Below, one piece after another: positions 39,020 to 51,851 of a DNA stretch of 64,000 nt; position 1 is the first letter of the stretch; the number at the start of each line of letters is the position of its first letter. The notes beneath the pieces were generated by a model. The model saw nothing but the letters and a program-made list of their open reading frames with translations, was not told the DNA's origin and ran no database searches. A program made the position numbers and the translations under genes. The stretch spans positions 21,083,548 through 21,147,547 of the forward strand of contig NC_052679.1 of NCBI RefSeq assembly GCF_016802725.1, written 5' to 3'. This DNA comes from Solenopsis invicta (lineage: Eukaryota; Arthropoda; Insecta; Hymenoptera; Formicidae).

Positions 39020-39951
39020 TCGAGAGTTTACGGCTCTGTCACGCTGCTAACGCCGTAATGCTCGATAATCCCCGCGTGCTGTCGCACCTACGCTCCCGTA
39101 AGCGCAACACTGATCGGCGATATTACGCACAGGTGCATTGCCGCGATCTCGATGCCGGTATCTCCGAGGGAAGATGGAGCGAGGAATTTATCATAGATAC
39201 AACACTGGCTTAGGAACTGACGTCGCCGTACATCATAGATCTCGCCGACTAACGGAATTTTACGACGCGATAATTTGGACTTAACACGCTGTTTGATTGA
39301 AATAAACTCAAAATAAACCCAGTGCGACCAGTGCAGCACATGACGAAGTTCTTCCACAACACTGGCTTAAGCTCAATCCTCAGGTAACGTCAATAGGATA
39401 TATCACAGAAAACCGCGGCTAAATGATTTTATAGCTCGTGAACTTCGACTTAACTAGCGCATCAATTGGGATTAATTTTCTAGACACGTGTGCTTCTATA
39501 GAAATGTGATATAAAACAGTTTATAATCTATTAATAGAATCTAATATTTTTAAAGATTTTTCCCCAGGTGATTTATCATATTAATCTTCTCATACAAGCT
39601 TTCGAATATATTGCACAATCTGTATAAAATATTACGAGAAGAAGCCGTGTAAAAATCAAGGGACAAGCATGGTACCATTAATTTGTAGCCGTTTAAACGC
39701 AAGGCCGAAAGAGTCAGTGAATATAGTTCGTTACAAGTTGTTACAATGAACAGAGCGCGATCCCGTTGGATCAGTTTTGGGCGTATCGATTCATCAGGTA
39801 GGTCTTTAGCCGGTCTCCACCGTTCGTATATCAAATTAGTGAGGCTACGTCGGGTGCGAGAAGCGTACGCGTGTAAGCGAAACGACGATAAAGAGAACAA
39901 GGGCGTCGAAGACGAGGAGAAAGCATCCGCGCAAGATGTGGCCAGGCAGAG

Positions 39952-39984
<33 letters not shown>

Positions 39985-40855
39985 GTATCGGGGAGAGGGT
40001 GGGTCCGAGTGAAGAAGCGAGAATCGATCAATCGAGGCCGAGTGACAGGCAACCGGTGGTATCGCGGGCATCGACATGACGACAAGTGCCTCGTACACCG
40101 TTTCCAGTTACCTACGTGCCTCGAAGGACATCTTTGTCCCGATGACGTAGCTGTAACCAAGATGCAAGAAGCATACATTGTAATCTTGCGCGGCTACAAG
40201 CTTTATATCTTTTCCTTTGCATCGGCAACGGGAAATGCACGAGTAAAATAAAAAATAGTATCTATATTTTTTCCCTTCAAAGCAATAAAATCTGCTTAAA
40301 TATGACTAGATAAATGTACTTTTCCATATCGTAATCCAACTAAGTGAGATTTCATCAAACGAGGCGGTTGACGCAATCGAGCCTGTTACATTATAACTGC
40401 ATTAGGTATCGCAACACGCTCTCGTGCGGTTGCTTCAAAGAAAACTCATCTATCTATCACCCGAAACAGTATCTTATGTACATAACGTACATTAGAAGAT
40501 ACTCGTGTACTTGCATAAGTTAGATAAGCACTTGAAAAAGATACCGTCCCTATAGGATTTTTTAAGATAGCCATTTCGACGCTTAGAAAACGCGAGATTT
40601 CTGCCCGCTGAAACGTCAAAAGAAAAGCAAAGATAATACATAGTAACTGCGATAAATTGAGACCGCAATTATTCCACGGCAATTATTCCGAAGCGTGATG
40701 CCGCAAGAGGACCTGTCGTTGTGCGAAGAGGCGGTTACGAGACAGACCACGAGCAGATGGATTAATGTAAAGGCGCACGACCTTAACAAGCGAATTATCT
40801 CTGAGATATATTGTGCCGCTTCACGGGTGGTTAACTCCGCGCGAACTGCTCCCAG
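39018..40855. other. mixed sequence, no supported gene
   Basis: Contains two copies of ACAACACTGGCTTA (about 39200 and 39357), 157 bases apart, and a GA-rich patch at 39951-39984. The 182-codon minus frame at 39550-40098 crosses that GA patch, giving Ser/Leu-rich low complexity. It is opposed by plus and other minus frames and has no motif. Confidence 0.45.
39951..39984. repeat. GA-rich microsatellite
   Basis: Imperfect (GA)n with AAAGAGAG interruptions, about 34 bases. Confidence 0.9.
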
Positions 40856-40862
40856 GAGAGAA

Positions 40863-40916
<54 letters not shown>

Positions 40917-41085
40917 GTGATGTGTGCAGCTGAAGAGAGTCCGAGTAGAACGAGGAAATAGAAAGCGAGAGAAAACGATGAGAGACGGAAAGTGAGAAAG
41001 GGTAAAAGAGACGAGAAGAGAGACGAGAGAAACTCGCGGCGAAAGAGAGAGAAAAAGATGAAGGAAAGAGAAACGGAGAAAGATC
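40856..41085. repeat. (GA)n microsatellite and long purine tract
   Basis: About 59 bases of near-pure GA repeats (40856-40914) lead into a further 170 bases that are mostly purine on the plus strand. Long mirror-like purine tracts of this sort can adopt triple-stranded DNA; whether this one does is inference. Confidence 0.9.
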
Positions 41086-42560
41086 AGCCAGCTCCCAAGT
41101 TGAGATGACTGCGGCTTGCCTCCTTCCGTCTCACTCCGTGGTAATGCCTTGTAAGCTCTACTAATCTGCTTACCGGTCGTCTGTCCTGATTTACTGAGAT
41201 GTTTTCATTGTCTTTGCTGACTTAACAGCGGACCATAAAGATCCTCGAACTCTTTTCTACGTGATCTATCTGTATCTAGGCGTCGATGTGCTCTTTGTAA
41301 GAAGACACTCTGATTCTCCAACACGCACCGACATTTTTCTCCCAGAATGCTATATTCCTTTTTCAAACAAGCTTTTTTTTGAACAACAGTCTTGTACGGA
41401 ATCACAAATCGTATTGCAAACGTCATTGTGAATTAAAAATCATGTCTTTGCGTTTTAGATCGTTCAACGATGTGAGAAATATCGAAACATTCTTATACTA
41501 AAAAATCGTACATTTTATTAATAAATTAAATAACAAAATAAATTTATATTAGACATGAACGTGGTATCATCGCGCGATATATTTGGCGATTGATCGACTA
41601 TTTTAATTGCGAAGAAAAGTCCCGTCGGACCGTGAGTTTAGTGAACTCTTCTCAACGGCGAGCTTCTCAGAGACTGAAAGAGAAGAGCAGACAGTTCGAA
41701 ATCCGTTGTCGGAGAGCGCCGACTTTTTCTCGGAAGAATAATATTTTCTTAAGACGCGGGGAGAAAGGAGGGAAAGCACTCTCTCCTTCTCCCGAACTAC
41801 CGCGCCGATCAATGGTGGAAGTGAATCCGCCCGCGAGTCTCCGCGATGAATTTTTCCGCGGCACGCACCGACGAGCACGGGATTTAATGGTGGGTACATT
41901 GCACCACGGACATAAATTCCGCGATCAAAGTGCATCGCGTCGTATCGAGGCGAACTTTAAGGATTTTATGTGATTAAGTTCTTCGCCGTCACTGCCCCCT
42001 ACCATTTTATTCGCTTAGCTCTCTCGTTCCCTCCAACTATTTTCGTTCCTCGAATGCGATCTTTTCCTCCGCCGCGCCGCGAGACCCTTTCCCTTTTCCC
42101 TTCTCATCCCTTCGCGTGACTTTTTCCTCATCTACGATTCTTGCGCATCTTCCTGCATCGATTGCACTCCCTCCACACCATCTCTGGGGCGCACGCCGCT
42201 CTTCTCCTTTCCCGATCCGGTTCGGATGCGACGCGTTGGATACTAGCGCTTTATCGAGTTCGACTCGGGCACGGACGACAAATCGTCCAAGTTTTAAGTA
42301 TTTTCAAAAAGAATCCATCCTGCAAAAATATCCCCGTTGCGCGTCCCCGCGGTAACGGTGGCGCGCGCAATGCCGGCGGAACGAAAAGGACCGAAAGAGC
42401 CGGCCATAAAATACGTGTGCATGGATGCATTTACCAAGTCCCCAGGTCCGACCGGGAACCGGAGAACACGGGGGATGAGGAATGAGAACGCAGCGGCGTA
42501 TGGATGGCGATAGGTGGGAGCGGGACAGAAAGGGAATGCTGGTCACTCTCACGTAGCCAA
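41086..42560. other. CpG-rich and pyrimidine-rich block, no gene
   Basis: Opposing frames at 41590-41973 (plus, 127 codons) and 41603-41935 (minus, 110 codons) share DNA and show no domain. 41990-42190 is pyrimidine-rich on the plus strand. Frames at 42116-42485 lack motifs. Confidence 0.45.
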
Positions 42561-43850
42561 GTTCCTGCCAGTTGTTTTCCCGAAAAATAAATTTATCACC
42601 TCGGTTTAGTTTGAGAGGTCAAAATCAAAAGTCGTACGGGCGCTATATTTCGTATCAATATCCTCGTGAATTCAATCGCTATCGCTTCAACTCCCGTGGG
42701 TATGTATGGTTCTTCAATTAACGTGAACTGTCCGATATTCCACTTTACTCGACTCGACATGATTCGACCTACTTCGCGCGGGAATCTTGACCAAGTTTCT
42801 CGTATCCGGAATTCTCGTATCGGAGGTTCCCAGCTGCGAAACGAACGAAATTCTCATTGCGGACGATGACAAAAGTACCGCATAATGAGCATCGTTGTTC
42901 GAGAGATTCGAGTTGACATTACCTACTCGAAGCACACTTTTATACGCTCATTATATTTTCAGCGCATATTTCTTGAACCACAAAACAATTGTACAATAAT
43001 TATAAAAAGTGTAACAAAACTAATAATAAAATTAGATGGAAGAAAAAAATAGATTGAAAATTTAAAACGATTTGTTCCTTTAGAATAAATTTATTTATTT
43101 CTTTGTAATTTACAACTATTCTTTTAACTGTAAGTAAAACTGTCATAATATTTCGAAATTGATTTAAAAATTTTTAAAAGATCATTTGCATAAGATTCGT
43201 ATAAGATTCGAATAACATGATTTAATAAAATAATATTACTATATCTTTAACCGATATCTTTGAACGATACACATATGTACCAATATGTATTTATATTTCG
43301 AGACAAAAGGATTAAAGAAATCTTTAATTAATCAAGAATATCGAAGACCGATAGAATTGACATGTAGATTAATATGCAACGCTTGTTTTGTTTCTCTTTT
43401 TATTCGTTAAAAATCACGTGGTTATTTTAATTCCGAATGTAAGATCTATTCATTTCGACTTCAAGTTCCATATTAGACGACACATACACACGCGCGCGCG
43501 CGCACGCACATACACATTTACAAAATATTACATAAATGTTACATAAATTCGTGAAACTATTTCCTATGTCATTCTTCCTAAAAAAAAGTGCAAGGTAAAT
43601 ATCCATAGGCAATTTATCATTTATATACACTTGAAACCGCTTATATAAACTCAATATATTTTAAGAAATAATAAGTAATGTTTAAGCACACATGATGCAT
43701 TAAATACAATTATTTATAAACGGAATTATTTACGAAATACAGGATTAACAAGTTTTTTTAGAATATATTTCTGTAGAGAGAAGGCCTTACAAAAAGAATC
43801 GAATGAAAATCAAAGATATTTTGGAAGGATTCCTATAAAGAATGAATCGA
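42561..43850. other. AT-rich block
   Basis: AT-rich from about 42940. Holds the alternating CA/CG stretch at 43481-43515. Also contains a short tandem of ATAAGATTCG near 43192-43212. No gene. Confidence 0.5.
43481..43515. repeat. alternating purine-pyrimidine tract with (CG)7
   Basis: ACACA, then a CG run at about 43490-43503, then CACGCACATACACA. This is a sequence class able to form left-handed DNA. Confidence 0.85.
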
Positions 43851-46153
43851 TGCAACGCTACTCCGTAATCCCGGCGGTACGACATCCGAGGTGCGGGAAA
43901 CGTAGGCGGGCCTGTAATTTTCTCGCCTCCGGGCGCGCTTCGTAATTTTCACTCGGCTATACGAGTCATCGGAAGGACTCCGGGTTGTCCGTCGTCGCGG
44001 TCGAAAATTGTGCTAATCCCTTTAAAGCGACCCCCGCCCGCGTCTCGAGAAGTGTGATCGGCCGACGAGGCGTAAGTAACACAACAGGTAGGTAGAACGC
44101 GGTAGAGGCCACCGGCGCGGCACCGGCGGCGGCGTGGATGAGGAGGAGCGAGGAGGAGAGAACGACTGGAAGAACAAAAGCAGCAGCAGAGCCACAGGCT
44201 CCACAGGTGCTCTCGTGAGTGGGTTTCCGTCCGTTTGGATAACCGCAGACCAGTCGCCAAGGCGTTAGAGCAAACACCGACTGAAGCGAACTTTCTAACG
44301 CCATACTGCCGCCGCCGTTGAATCCCTTCTCCCCATTCCGGTCCTCCTTAAAAATCCTCGGACCGCTCTACCTGCTAACTCGCGTAAAACTGCCTATAAT
44401 CTGGAAACGCACAGCCCTTCCAAGAAGTTTCACCTATAACGCGCCTCATTGAAGACATCGAACGAGTTGAAAAGGAGAACGGAATGGTTGTTTCGTTCAT
44501 TTTTAGGAAAATGCATTTTAATGGGGATTGTAGCGTTTTATTTGCCGTAGGCTTTAAACGAGATAACACTTATCCGGGAGATCAGAAATCTCGAAGCGAT
44601 CGCGTTCTCATAGTTAAACACATCGCTACGTAGAATTTTATCACGCATCAGTATTTACAATATATCTACGAAAGAAAGTATATTCCTTCGCGTTGGTACT
44701 AAAATGTGCCCTGACGTAAGCCCGTAAATCCACCGATTTTCGCCCCGTCGACTCTGAGCATGGTTTTAAGCATCTTTCTCACCCTGCGTGTTTACTGCGC
44801 GACGGCCATTAGCAGGGATTGCTTGGTAGCGAGTCCATGTAACATCATATAATTCAGGGCTTATCTTTATGTCTTACGCGAAAGCATTACATCTAGGAAA
44901 GCGAATTGAATAATAAATAATTCTAACGTGCACGGATAACGAGCCATTACTATTCATTTTTACCGCGAGGAGTCTGTTAAATTAACTTCGAATGAAACTT
45001 CGTAAAGGTCTTCTTCTCTCTAATACCGTAAATTAACTATAAATGTATATGACTTTTAATTACATGATTTTGTCAAAGTAATACAATATTTAAATTATAA
45101 TAAAAGTGTATAATAATAAAAGTTTGTGGAAAGTGACGATATTTATCTGCTTTATGTAATTTCTCTCCAAAATAGCCTTCGCAGTACTTTTTCTGAGAAG
45201 TAGCATGATGTTCATAAAACTGATATACGTACGCTATAAATAATTGAGCAAATAGATTCTCCTCTCTAATACTTATTTTTGTAATCCTTTGTTAGCGCGC
45301 GCGTATTATTCAAATGTATGGATGGCACGTGCCACTCTTTATTTTATGATTTGATCATCCATCAGCAAACCAGCGTCATACATAATCTTTAGAAAGAAGC
45401 GACCACTGTATCAGGGAGAATAGCGCACAGTCTCGCGATGGAGCAAGCGTCCAAGCAAGAAAAGAGGACGAAGATCGTTTTACGAGCTCCGATGAACACG
45501 GATCAACAATCGGAAGACGATGGCCGTCTCAATGAGCGGTAATAAACCGACTTTATTGAGAGGGAGGAGGGAGGAGGAGGAGGAGGAGGAGACGAGAGTG
45601 CGAAGCACGGAATGTCTACCCGAGAAAGTGCGAATGCGTCTCTCGTATAACGGCACCTGCGACACTCTTCTAACGGGTGTATCTCGGAACGACGCGGCCG
45701 AACAATGCCGAACCGCGAGTCGTCGGAAATCTGATTTACAGCACGCTGCCAACGACGCCAATGTAAACAGATACCGGCGCGAGAGAGCCGGCGATATATA
45801 AATCGTGAAATGTCGTAAGTTTCGGGAACCAAAATGGTAATGGCAGTTGCGCAATTCGGCGACGGTCCGCGCGCTTATACGAATTACGTACGCGCGCGGC
45901 TACGATAACGTTTGTCAATTTCGGTGCGAATTTTTCGTTTCAAAGTTTTGCGTGCCGCATAACAACAGTGGGACACCATTCACTGCGACGGCGATGATAT
46001 ACAGGAGAATTTTCTAACTGGAGTAAACTCGCACGATACAGTATTCACCGATCGTTGCGATCAATAAGCCACAATATCTGGGATACCGAATTTCGCTGAT
46101 ACTCAACTGATATATTGAAACTTATTGATCGCTTATTGTTCATATAAATGCGA
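43851..46153. other. GC-rich island then mixed sequence, no gene
   Basis: 43860-44300 is CpG-rich with GGCGGC and GAGGAG words. Three overlapping minus frames (60-112 codons) contain Ser/Leu- or Arg-rich sequence only. 44860-45400 is AT-rich. 45420-45920 is CpG-rich with a (GGA)n run at 45559-45593 and opposing frames (plus 45520-45801, minus 45480-45854). No domain was recognised. Confidence 0.45.
45559..45593. repeat. (GGA)n repeat
   Basis: AGGGAGGAGG units followed by about six GGA units; read as poly-Glu in the overlapping plus frame. Confidence 0.9.
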
Positions 46154-46192
46154 ATTATTTGTTAATTCATTATTTATGAATTAACAAATAAT
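46154..46192. repeat. perfect 17-bp inverted repeat with 5-nt loop
   Basis: ATTATTTGTTAATTCAT at 46154-46170 and its exact reverse complement at 46176-46192, separated by TATTT. Perfect over the full arm. It lies 220 bases left of the MITE at 46416. Confidence 0.85.
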
Positions 46193-46415
46193 CATAAATT
46201 GAAAGTCAAAAGATGCAATGAAAGTAGTCGAATCCTATACAATTTCTTAATTTTGTGATGAAAGAGCTGAGTAAGCATCATGTATACTTTTGATGCAATC
46301 AAATTAAGTAAAGTATATTGTATCGATTATTCATTTCTATAACTTATTTCCGTATCCGCGCGACCCATGTAAATTCTATATACGAATTCGTCCTCTTTCC
46401 TTTTCTCGAAAGAAT

Positions 46416-46608
46416 CCCTTACAGAAATATACCGACGGTATTAAATTAGCGAATAATTTAAGTGATCTATCATTTATTTTGAGTACTAACAAATTAATGA
46501 TTTAAAAGTACTAACAAGAGTAGTACTTTAAAATTATTCGAAATAAGTAATCCGCTACTTAAAATTATTCGGCAATTTATTGCTGTCGGTGTGACATTTC
46601 TATAAGGG
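46416..46608. mobile_element. 193-bp element with about 60-bp terminal inverted repeats
   Basis: The ends read CCCTTACAGAAATAT on the left and CCCTTATAGAAATGTCAC on the reverse complement of the right. The arms continue to match through ACCGAC(G/A)G and GCGAATAATTT / GCCGAATAATTTTAAGT, giving arms of about 60 bases with small gaps. AT flanks both outer ends, compatible with a 2-bp target duplication. The central 70 bases are AT-rich, with two ACTAACAA words. No open frame. A confident MITE-like element of unknown superfamily. Confidence 0.7.
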
Positions 46609-46920
46609 ATCTTCCGCCTACAAAAGTAGCATGCGCCCGATTTTAGGATTTGCAGGATGAAATACTTTCGTATTTACCTCGTGGGTCGCGCAATTCTGAC
46701 GAGGTTTAAATTCGGTGAATTTACTATCGTCAGGCACAGCGCTCGCACGGACATCGCGGACGTCACACGTTACTTCACATTCCTTATCGATTTTTATGAC
46801 GTGGCCGCACGTTGTAAAAATCAATAAGGGAGATTCGCATGCGACAGAGGAGCGTAGGAGCGATAGGTTTCTCGGTGATGACGGCATTCCGTAACGGGGA
46901 GCGAGAGACGCGCGTAGCGG

Positions 46921-46923
<3 letters not shown>

Positions 46924-46962
<39 letters not shown>
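46924..46962. repeat. (CT)n microsatellite
   Basis: About 39 bases of uninterrupted CT repeats at the junction of CpG-rich and AT-rich sequence. Confidence 0.95.
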
Positions 46963-46964
<2 letters not shown>

Positions 46965-49900
46965 TACTATTTTGTTATGTTATTGCCGATAAAATATCTG
47001 TAGAAAACAAGGCGCACACCAAGTTTTTACGGTCCGGAACGGCGCGCGCTTATTTACGCCGAAGTAAATTCTACGCGTAGCCGTGCGTGATGCCGTTCGT
47101 TCGAGATCTTTAATTGAGGCCCGGACGTGCGAGCCAGTACGAAAGCATTTCGCGCCATTAACACTCGCGGACACGCGGATCGTAAGGAAATGCGTAAATT
47201 CATCCGCGCGATCGTTCCTGCGAGCCGCGCGCACCAGCCGTTATGCAAATTACTCTCAGCGCGAGAGCGTAAAACCTCGCTAAACTAGGGTCAAATTCGC
47301 CGCCTTGAGAGGAGCCACGTACACAGGCGCGTATCGTCGTACTCCTGCCGCTCGCGTCTGCAAATAAATAACGCACGGCCACGTCCCGTAAACGTCAATC
47401 TCCGTAAAAAAATGCAGCTTGTCGGCCGGGGTGCCGCAACGACGCAGGCCAACATTTCGGCAAGCGGCCTCGTACGCGGCGATCACCGAGTATTTACGGC
47501 GGTAGGTGGAGTAAGGGCCGGCAAGGCCCGTACCGTGACGACAATAGCCGCGACAATGCAACCTGTCTCCTGGTACTCGCAAGGATGTGACACGTTCGAG
47601 AATCGTGCGTTATTCTCGGCGACGCGCGGCGCGCCGTGATAAGCGGTGCGTCGTATGCGGAGGCACGGACTCCGGTGACACTTGAGACTTCAGGGTGACT
47701 GAGTCAAGGCTCCCGCCACTTTCGAAATCCCACCGCTCAGACCTGTCCGAAGACGGAAGAAAAACGGCTCATAATTCGCAAAGTGAATTTGGAAATCGGA
47801 ATTGAAAACGGCGACCGTGAGAATTATCTTTTTGAATAAACTGATCGTGAGATCATCTTCAACTTTCTTCCGATGGCTTTTCAATTTTCAATATTACTCG
47901 TTAACTTGCGAGCCTTATTGGAGAAGTCGAGTAAAGATTCCTAATCGGATAATAATAATATTCAATATCGTATTCTTTTAAATTTAAAATTTATAAGAAA
48001 CTCGTGTAACTTTCGCGATACGATCGGCAGAATTTCATGACCCGCTTTTGTGCATCGCTTAGTCACGACAAAACGGTAATACGAGGAAAAAGAATGGAGG
48101 AAGGAAACAAAAGGAGCACGAGCAGGTAAGCATCGAATCGCGATTGGAACGGCGCCAATTCCTCCCGTGGGATACGTGAATTTGAAATTCAACGCGATGA
48201 GAGGTTCACCCCCTCACACGTTTTCGGCCGCGTCCAACTCGCTAAACTAGTTCGACCCTGTAATATACGCGAGGGCCAAAGTATATATCCTAGTTCGCTA
48301 ACCCAGAGACCGTAAGTACTGGCACCCTTTCAAGTTTGGCAGGTTCGGCACCCTTTTAATTTAGATTACACCAATAGGGGTAAATCTATCTATTTCTTAA
48401 TATCATTAACATCAGAATAAGACGGTAGGCGATAAACCTATATGAATTCATAATTTGCAAAAGAGAAACGGAAAGTCATTTTTTTATTTCGGTCTATATT
48501 CATATCTTTATCTTTCTATCGTGTTAAAAAATCTGAAGGAATAATCGCTTGTAAAAATTTCTGTTATTCGCTGCGCTACTTTTAACTTTGGTGTCCTCAA
48601 AACAGCCACTTACGTTTGTTTAGCTTGCATAAACAATTGAGATTTAAAATACTACAAAATCGATGTCGAAATATTAACAAAAGCGATTGCAACGCTTGCG
48701 ATCATTTGTGTTAATTCGTGCGTATACAGAGAGGAAATAAAATAAAGTCCCTGCTACAAGATATCAAAATCTGAAATCATTTGTAATATCACAGTTCGTA
48801 GAACAGTTGTTGTTGAAAGTACTGCAATACCCTTATGATTCTTTATACTCTACGATGCGAGTCAGCATTGAAAAAAAATCTTCAAAAAACGAAACGTTGC
48901 ATCATATCCAGTTTCTGGAGGGATCGCGATAAGCCCGATCGATCCGGCGCCATTTTCTCGGGAAGACGCACGACCGGAGGAAATCGCAGACAACCCGTGG
49001 GGGCACGGATGTTTGTTTCCACCACCACTGAATGCGAGCGTCGTCCGCGGGTCGACAAACGGAAGCAGATTGATGCGCAATGGGGCGATGACGCGTTAAT
49101 CGCGAATTCCTTTGGAAATCGTCCCCTCGATGTCGAGTCTAGCGTGGGCTTTTGTACAGCCGGGGGGCACAAAACCAGATGAAGGGCAAGCGACAGAACG
49201 CCGTTGACTCGGAAATATCGCGGAGGGTTTCGCTTTTGACGAGGCTTCGCGAGGCGTAAGGGCCATCACTGCACGTACGAACGTGAATCGCGAGGGTTCG
49301 TTGGTTCTTCCGGCAGTCCTAGACAAGATTCATCGACAGCATACAATGCACGAAATAATACACGCAAATATGCCATATATATATATATCGCTTAGTAGAG
49401 CTTGGACCACACACTTTAAAAGTCGTATATATTCCATTTGGAGCGAGCGCAAAACATGTAACTTAATTGATATGCACATATCTCGTAATAAATTTGAGAG
49501 TTTATGTACATATGATTCAGATGAACGAGTACTATATGATTATGATGAAAAATACAGTATACGATAGTTATATTTAAGAACAGATCGCAAAGAAATAATA
49601 TGCAGTTTCATAAAATATAATAGCATCGCTTGTAAGCTCAAGTAATCCAACAAAGCAACGAAGATACGAAGCTGGTATTTCGAGGACTACTTGTAAAAAA
49701 CATACGCTGTAATCATTTTCGTGAAGCAAAATATCGCAAGATTTAAAAGATTGAAAATTTTTCTTATTCCAAAGTCACTACGTCGATAAGATCACATTAT
49801 AGAAATCGCGCAATAATTGCAAATGATAACATTAAATAAAGTAAATAAATAATTTCATTTTTTTTTACATGGTAAATGTTATTAAGTCCCTCTAATACTT

Positions 49901-51255
49901 CCACTTTTCAATCGATGACCCTGCGCGACCTGCGACCCAATCTTATTTTCGGCGCTGGAACAATATGCTTAATCGCGTTAATGCATTCATACAATTTTCC
50001 TATGCAACTTGATTTAGATAGGTAGTCGGGCGATATTTCCACGTCGTAAATGCCGTGCATTTCACGTGAGCCATTAACAATTCGGCTGGCTGATTACGCG
50101 GAAAGTAAAGAGATTGCTAAAATTTGGAAGGAAGATGCGCGGCGCACGCGAGGATAGAACACAACTCAAAAAGAAAGAAACGGATCTATCCCTTTAATCT
50201 AGCCTTGAGCGAAGTGGTCGTGTCGTCTAGCCATGAGCAAATTCTCGCCCTCTTCTCGTCCCCTCAGCAGTCGCCGGCTCGAAATGGAGCGAGGGGAGAC
50301 GGTCGCGTTTGCGTCCCGATTAGAATGGGTTTTCATCGTCGCGATTTCAAGAACGCTCTCTCTCTCTCTCCCGCGAGAATGTAGCGGAACAAAACCGGAG
50401 ACGATAAATCTGCGCGCGCGACATTGATTCCGCCGCGGCTTCCTCCTCGCAAATGCGAGAATGCGAAGCATTCGCGGGGGCGGTCGAGACGCGTCTGATT
50501 ATCGACATATCCGTTCGTCTTAACGCACTTATTCGGAAATTCTAAAGGTCAGCTAAAATAAATCCGCATTTGCGTAAGCCACGATAAACTTGCCAGGATA
50601 TCACAATGCACGAGGAGAACCGGTGAATTTCCGCGTTATTTCCCACTTCTGGCCATGAAAGAATTCTCTGAAAATAACGTATCTGACTTTTTCACGAAAG
50701 CTACCAAGTCGATACTTTGTGCGAGGACGAACCTCGCATGTTCCCATTTAGGTAAATCTCTCTCTTTCTCCGTTGAATTCCGAAGCGCAAAACGACAATT
50801 AATCGTGAATCCTTCGCGCGATCAAGAACTCGCGTCGAGAACAAGTCTTTCTCAAGAGATTCCTTCGCAGGAAAAAGAAAAAAGAAAAGAAGCACACGTT
50901 ACGGGGACAGCGAGAGACAGGCAGCGCGAAACTCGTACACTGACCTTATAACGAACATGTGTGTCCCGTGGTCCCTGGATGGACAGTCATTGGGTCTCAC
51001 ACGGGGTGGCTCGTAGTACTCAGACGACGAAGCTTCGGGTACGTATCCACGCACGCACGCAACGTCCTCGCACGAGTCTGACGACGCGGTTACCTCGCGA
51101 CGGTCACGCGTGCGAATTACACGCGTGCGTGCGCCGCGCCGTCGTACGATCCTCGTGGCGTTCGGTGTCACGATCGTCACCAAAAACTGAACCGACCTCA
51201 CGATCTCGTGATACCTCACAATTTCGCGGTCTCGTCGAGATCCACGCCAGTATAA
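46963..51255. other. CpG-rich sequence with AT gaps, no supported gene
   Basis: CpG-rich at 46980-47880, 48850-49330, 50100-50480 and 50640-51250; AT-rich in between (47900-48830, 49330-50000). Every CpG block carries frames of 60-115 codons on both strands that overlap and lack motifs, for example 48835-49182 plus against 48862-49080 and 48882-49172 minus. A short CT run lies at 50355-50371. Confidence 0.45.
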
Positions 51256-51326
51256 CCTTCTTATTCTTCTTCCTCTTCCTCCTCCTCTTCTTCCTTTTCC
51301 TCCTCTTTTTCTTTTTTCTTCTTTGT
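51256..51326. repeat. polypyrimidine tract
   Basis: About 70 plus-strand bases almost entirely of C and T in TTC/TCC units. It resembles a long polypyrimidine tract but is not followed promptly by a convincing AG acceptor. Confidence 0.85.
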
Positions 51327-51440
51327 TCGGGACACCGTTTACCCGCGACCGCTCTTTTCGCGCCGCGAATTGCCGATAAAATAAACCGCCACGTCTCGTG
51401 GAGAAACTACCGGAAGTATCGGAGGAAGTAGACGGTGGAA

Positions 51441-51481
51441 GACGATGATGACGATGACGACAATGATGACGAGAACGTGAA

Positions 51482-51546
<65 letters not shown>

Positions 51547-51547
51547 G
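51441..51547. repeat. (GAC)n trinucleotide array
   Basis: Imperfect GATGAC units grade into about 20 GAC units with two GGC interruptions. Read on the plus strand as poly-Asp. Confidence 0.95.
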
Positions 51548-51747
51548 TGTCTCGTGGCGGTGGTCGATAGCGCGGCGCTCTACTGACGTCGCGACGCCTC
51601 GTCGTGTCGTGGCCCGTGGCTCCTGCCCGCCCACCCCCCGTGGCGCCCCACGACGCCCTCACTCACTCCGGAACAACCCGGAAACTGACGAACCGCCGCC
51701 CCCGCTCCCGCAAACTACCCTTATTTCGTGCCCCCACTTGCAACACT

Positions 51748-51814
51748 GCCACCACCACCACCGGCATCGCCGTCGACGTCGTCGTCGTCGTCGTCTTCGT
51801 CGTCGTCGTCGTCT

Positions 51815-51845
<31 letters not shown>

Positions 51846-51851
51846 CGCCAC
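51748..51851. repeat. (CAC)n-(GTC)n-(GCC)n compound array
   Basis: CCACCACCACCACC, then about 20 GTC units with two TTC interruptions (51770-51836), then GCC units to 51851. The GTC part is the reverse complement of the GAC array at 51441-51547. Confidence 0.95.

Noticed and set aside
39200..39370. Two copies of ACAACACTGGCTTA 157 bases apart as target-site duplications
   Set aside because: Longer than any usual target duplication and the intervening sequence has no terminal repeats or frame; it may be a small local duplication.
39550..40098. 182-codon minus-strand frame, the longest in the window
   Set aside because: It crosses a GA microsatellite read as Ser/Leu/Phe low complexity; plus and second minus frames overlap it and no domain is visible.
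41590..41973. 127-codon plus frame opposite a 110-codon minus frame
   Set aside because: Basic, serine-rich composition without a motif, and mutually exclusive overlap.
47848..47856. TGAGATCAT, the seed of the bantam microRNA
   Set aside because: Only the seed matches; the remainder of the mature sequence and a hairpin are absent.
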